Shown in pieces: positions 6,896-7,061 of a DNA stretch of 7,061 nt. The position numbers and the translations under genes were made by a program. This DNA is from Planctomycetota bacterium (GTDB taxonomy: Bacteria > Planctomycetota > SZUA-567): assembly GCA_020860865.1 (NCBI GenBank), contig JAJBTL010000285.1, forward strand, positions 6,062 to 13,122, given 5' to 3'. A model generated the notes under the pieces. It did not search any database and was not told the origin of the DNA. It saw only the letters and a list, made by a program, of their open reading frames with translations. Position 1 is the first letter of the stretch. The number at the start of each line of letters is the position of its first letter.

Positions 6896-7061
6896 GCTTC
6901 CTCCTCGGCCGCTTTTTTGGCTTGCTCCTCCGCTTCGCGACGGGCCTGTTCGGCCGCCCGGGCTTCTTCTTCCTCCCGGCGGCGCTTTTCCTCCTCGGCG
7001 CGACGTGCTTCCTCCTCGGCCGCTTTTTTGGCTTGCTCCTCCGCTTCGCGACGGGCCTGTT
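6896..7061 (-). repeat. Exact 55-base direct repeat in the coiled-coil region
   Basis: Bases 6896-6950 and 7007-7061 are identical, offset by 111 bases, which is 37 codons and keeps frame. Both encode the same QARREAEEQAKKAAEEEA peptide. The second copy runs off the window edge, so more copies may follow. The lack of any change suggests a recent in-frame duplication or active homogenisation of the coiled coil. Confidence 0.92.

Larger units (their letters stand above)
4648..7061 (-). pseudogene. glgA: Coiled-coil-fused glycogen/starch synthase (GT5), interrupted by in-frame TAG, 5' end outside window
   Basis: The enzyme transfers glucose from ADP-glucose to a growing alpha-1,4-glucan. The frame is open from the right edge. 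About 235 residues of Glu/Ala/Arg/Lys-rich coiled coil come first (to about 6360), then a proline-rich linker, then the GT5 domain from the Met at 6115-6117. That domain opens MYIVMVTPEVAPCAKVGGLGD, here split: TPEVAP and the K-x-G-G-L motif with Lys15, as in classical GlgA. The C-terminal half has HCHDW, the TRLTHQKGLDL substrate-binding segment (Arg and Lys) and EPCGLTQM with the catalytic-site Glu. Ignoring the stop, the catalytic domain is 489 residues, the usual length. A TAG at 5887-5889 interrupts it after residue 76 in the same frame, and the sequence continues conserved on the other side. No internal start with a ribosome site rescues the second part. The nearest types are SSIII/IV-like synthases. 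Identity is firm; pseudogene status is not. Confidence 0.85.

Noticed and set aside
6379..7061. CRISPR array or satellite suggested by the repetitive DNA at the right edge
   Set aside because: The repeats keep a single open frame encoding Glu/Ala/Arg/Lys helix with 37- and 50-codon periods; spacers are not unrelated sequences.

Overview
The window carries four genes, all on the minus strand, so it reads from right to left. It is bacterial, moderately GC-rich DNA. The order along the transcripts is: a glycogen/starch synthase with a very long coiled-coil N-terminus (7061 to 4648, entering from the right edge), the type IV pilus retraction ATPase PilT (4496 to 3372), the pilus platform protein PilC (3024 to 1816), and a PilS/NtrB-like membrane sensor histidine kinase (1819 to 94). 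The synthase looks like the SSIII/IV-type GT5 enzymes rather than the enterobacterial GlgA type. Together with a pilus locus of this kind, this weakly suggests a Gram-negative bacterium near the PVC group (Lentisphaerota/Kiritimatiellota/Verrucomicrobiota). That placement is an inference from protein resemblance only.

Layout: the synthase unit ends at a strong rho-independent terminator (stem 4600-4628, U-tract 4592-4598). A short spacer holds a possible promoter and a dyad, and then pilT starts. A 347-base gap separates pilT from pilC. This gap holds a near-consensus sigma-70 promoter (TTGACA, 17 bases, TATGAT), a leader of about 140 bases with a possible stem, and a strong ribosome binding site before a GTG start. 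pilC and the kinase gene overlap by ATGA and form one operon. The last 93 bases are non-coding and hold an imperfect direct repeat.

Two of the four genes are interrupted as read. The synthase has an in-frame TAG at codon 77 of its catalytic domain (5887-5889), with perfectly conserved coding on both sides. The kinase has one extra base in a run of four A's (463-466), which splits its ATPase domain at the N box. Removing that base restores a 574-residue kinase. These could be sequencing errors, real pseudogenes, or recoding sites; the sequence alone does not decide.

Functionally, pilT, pilC and the kinase belong to type IV pilus assembly, retraction and control. The synthase serves glycogen storage and appears to be an independent neighbour. 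The most unusual item is the synthase architecture: at least 310 residues of repetitive charged coiled coil plus a proline-rich linker fused to a GT5 catalytic domain, reminiscent of plant starch synthase IV.
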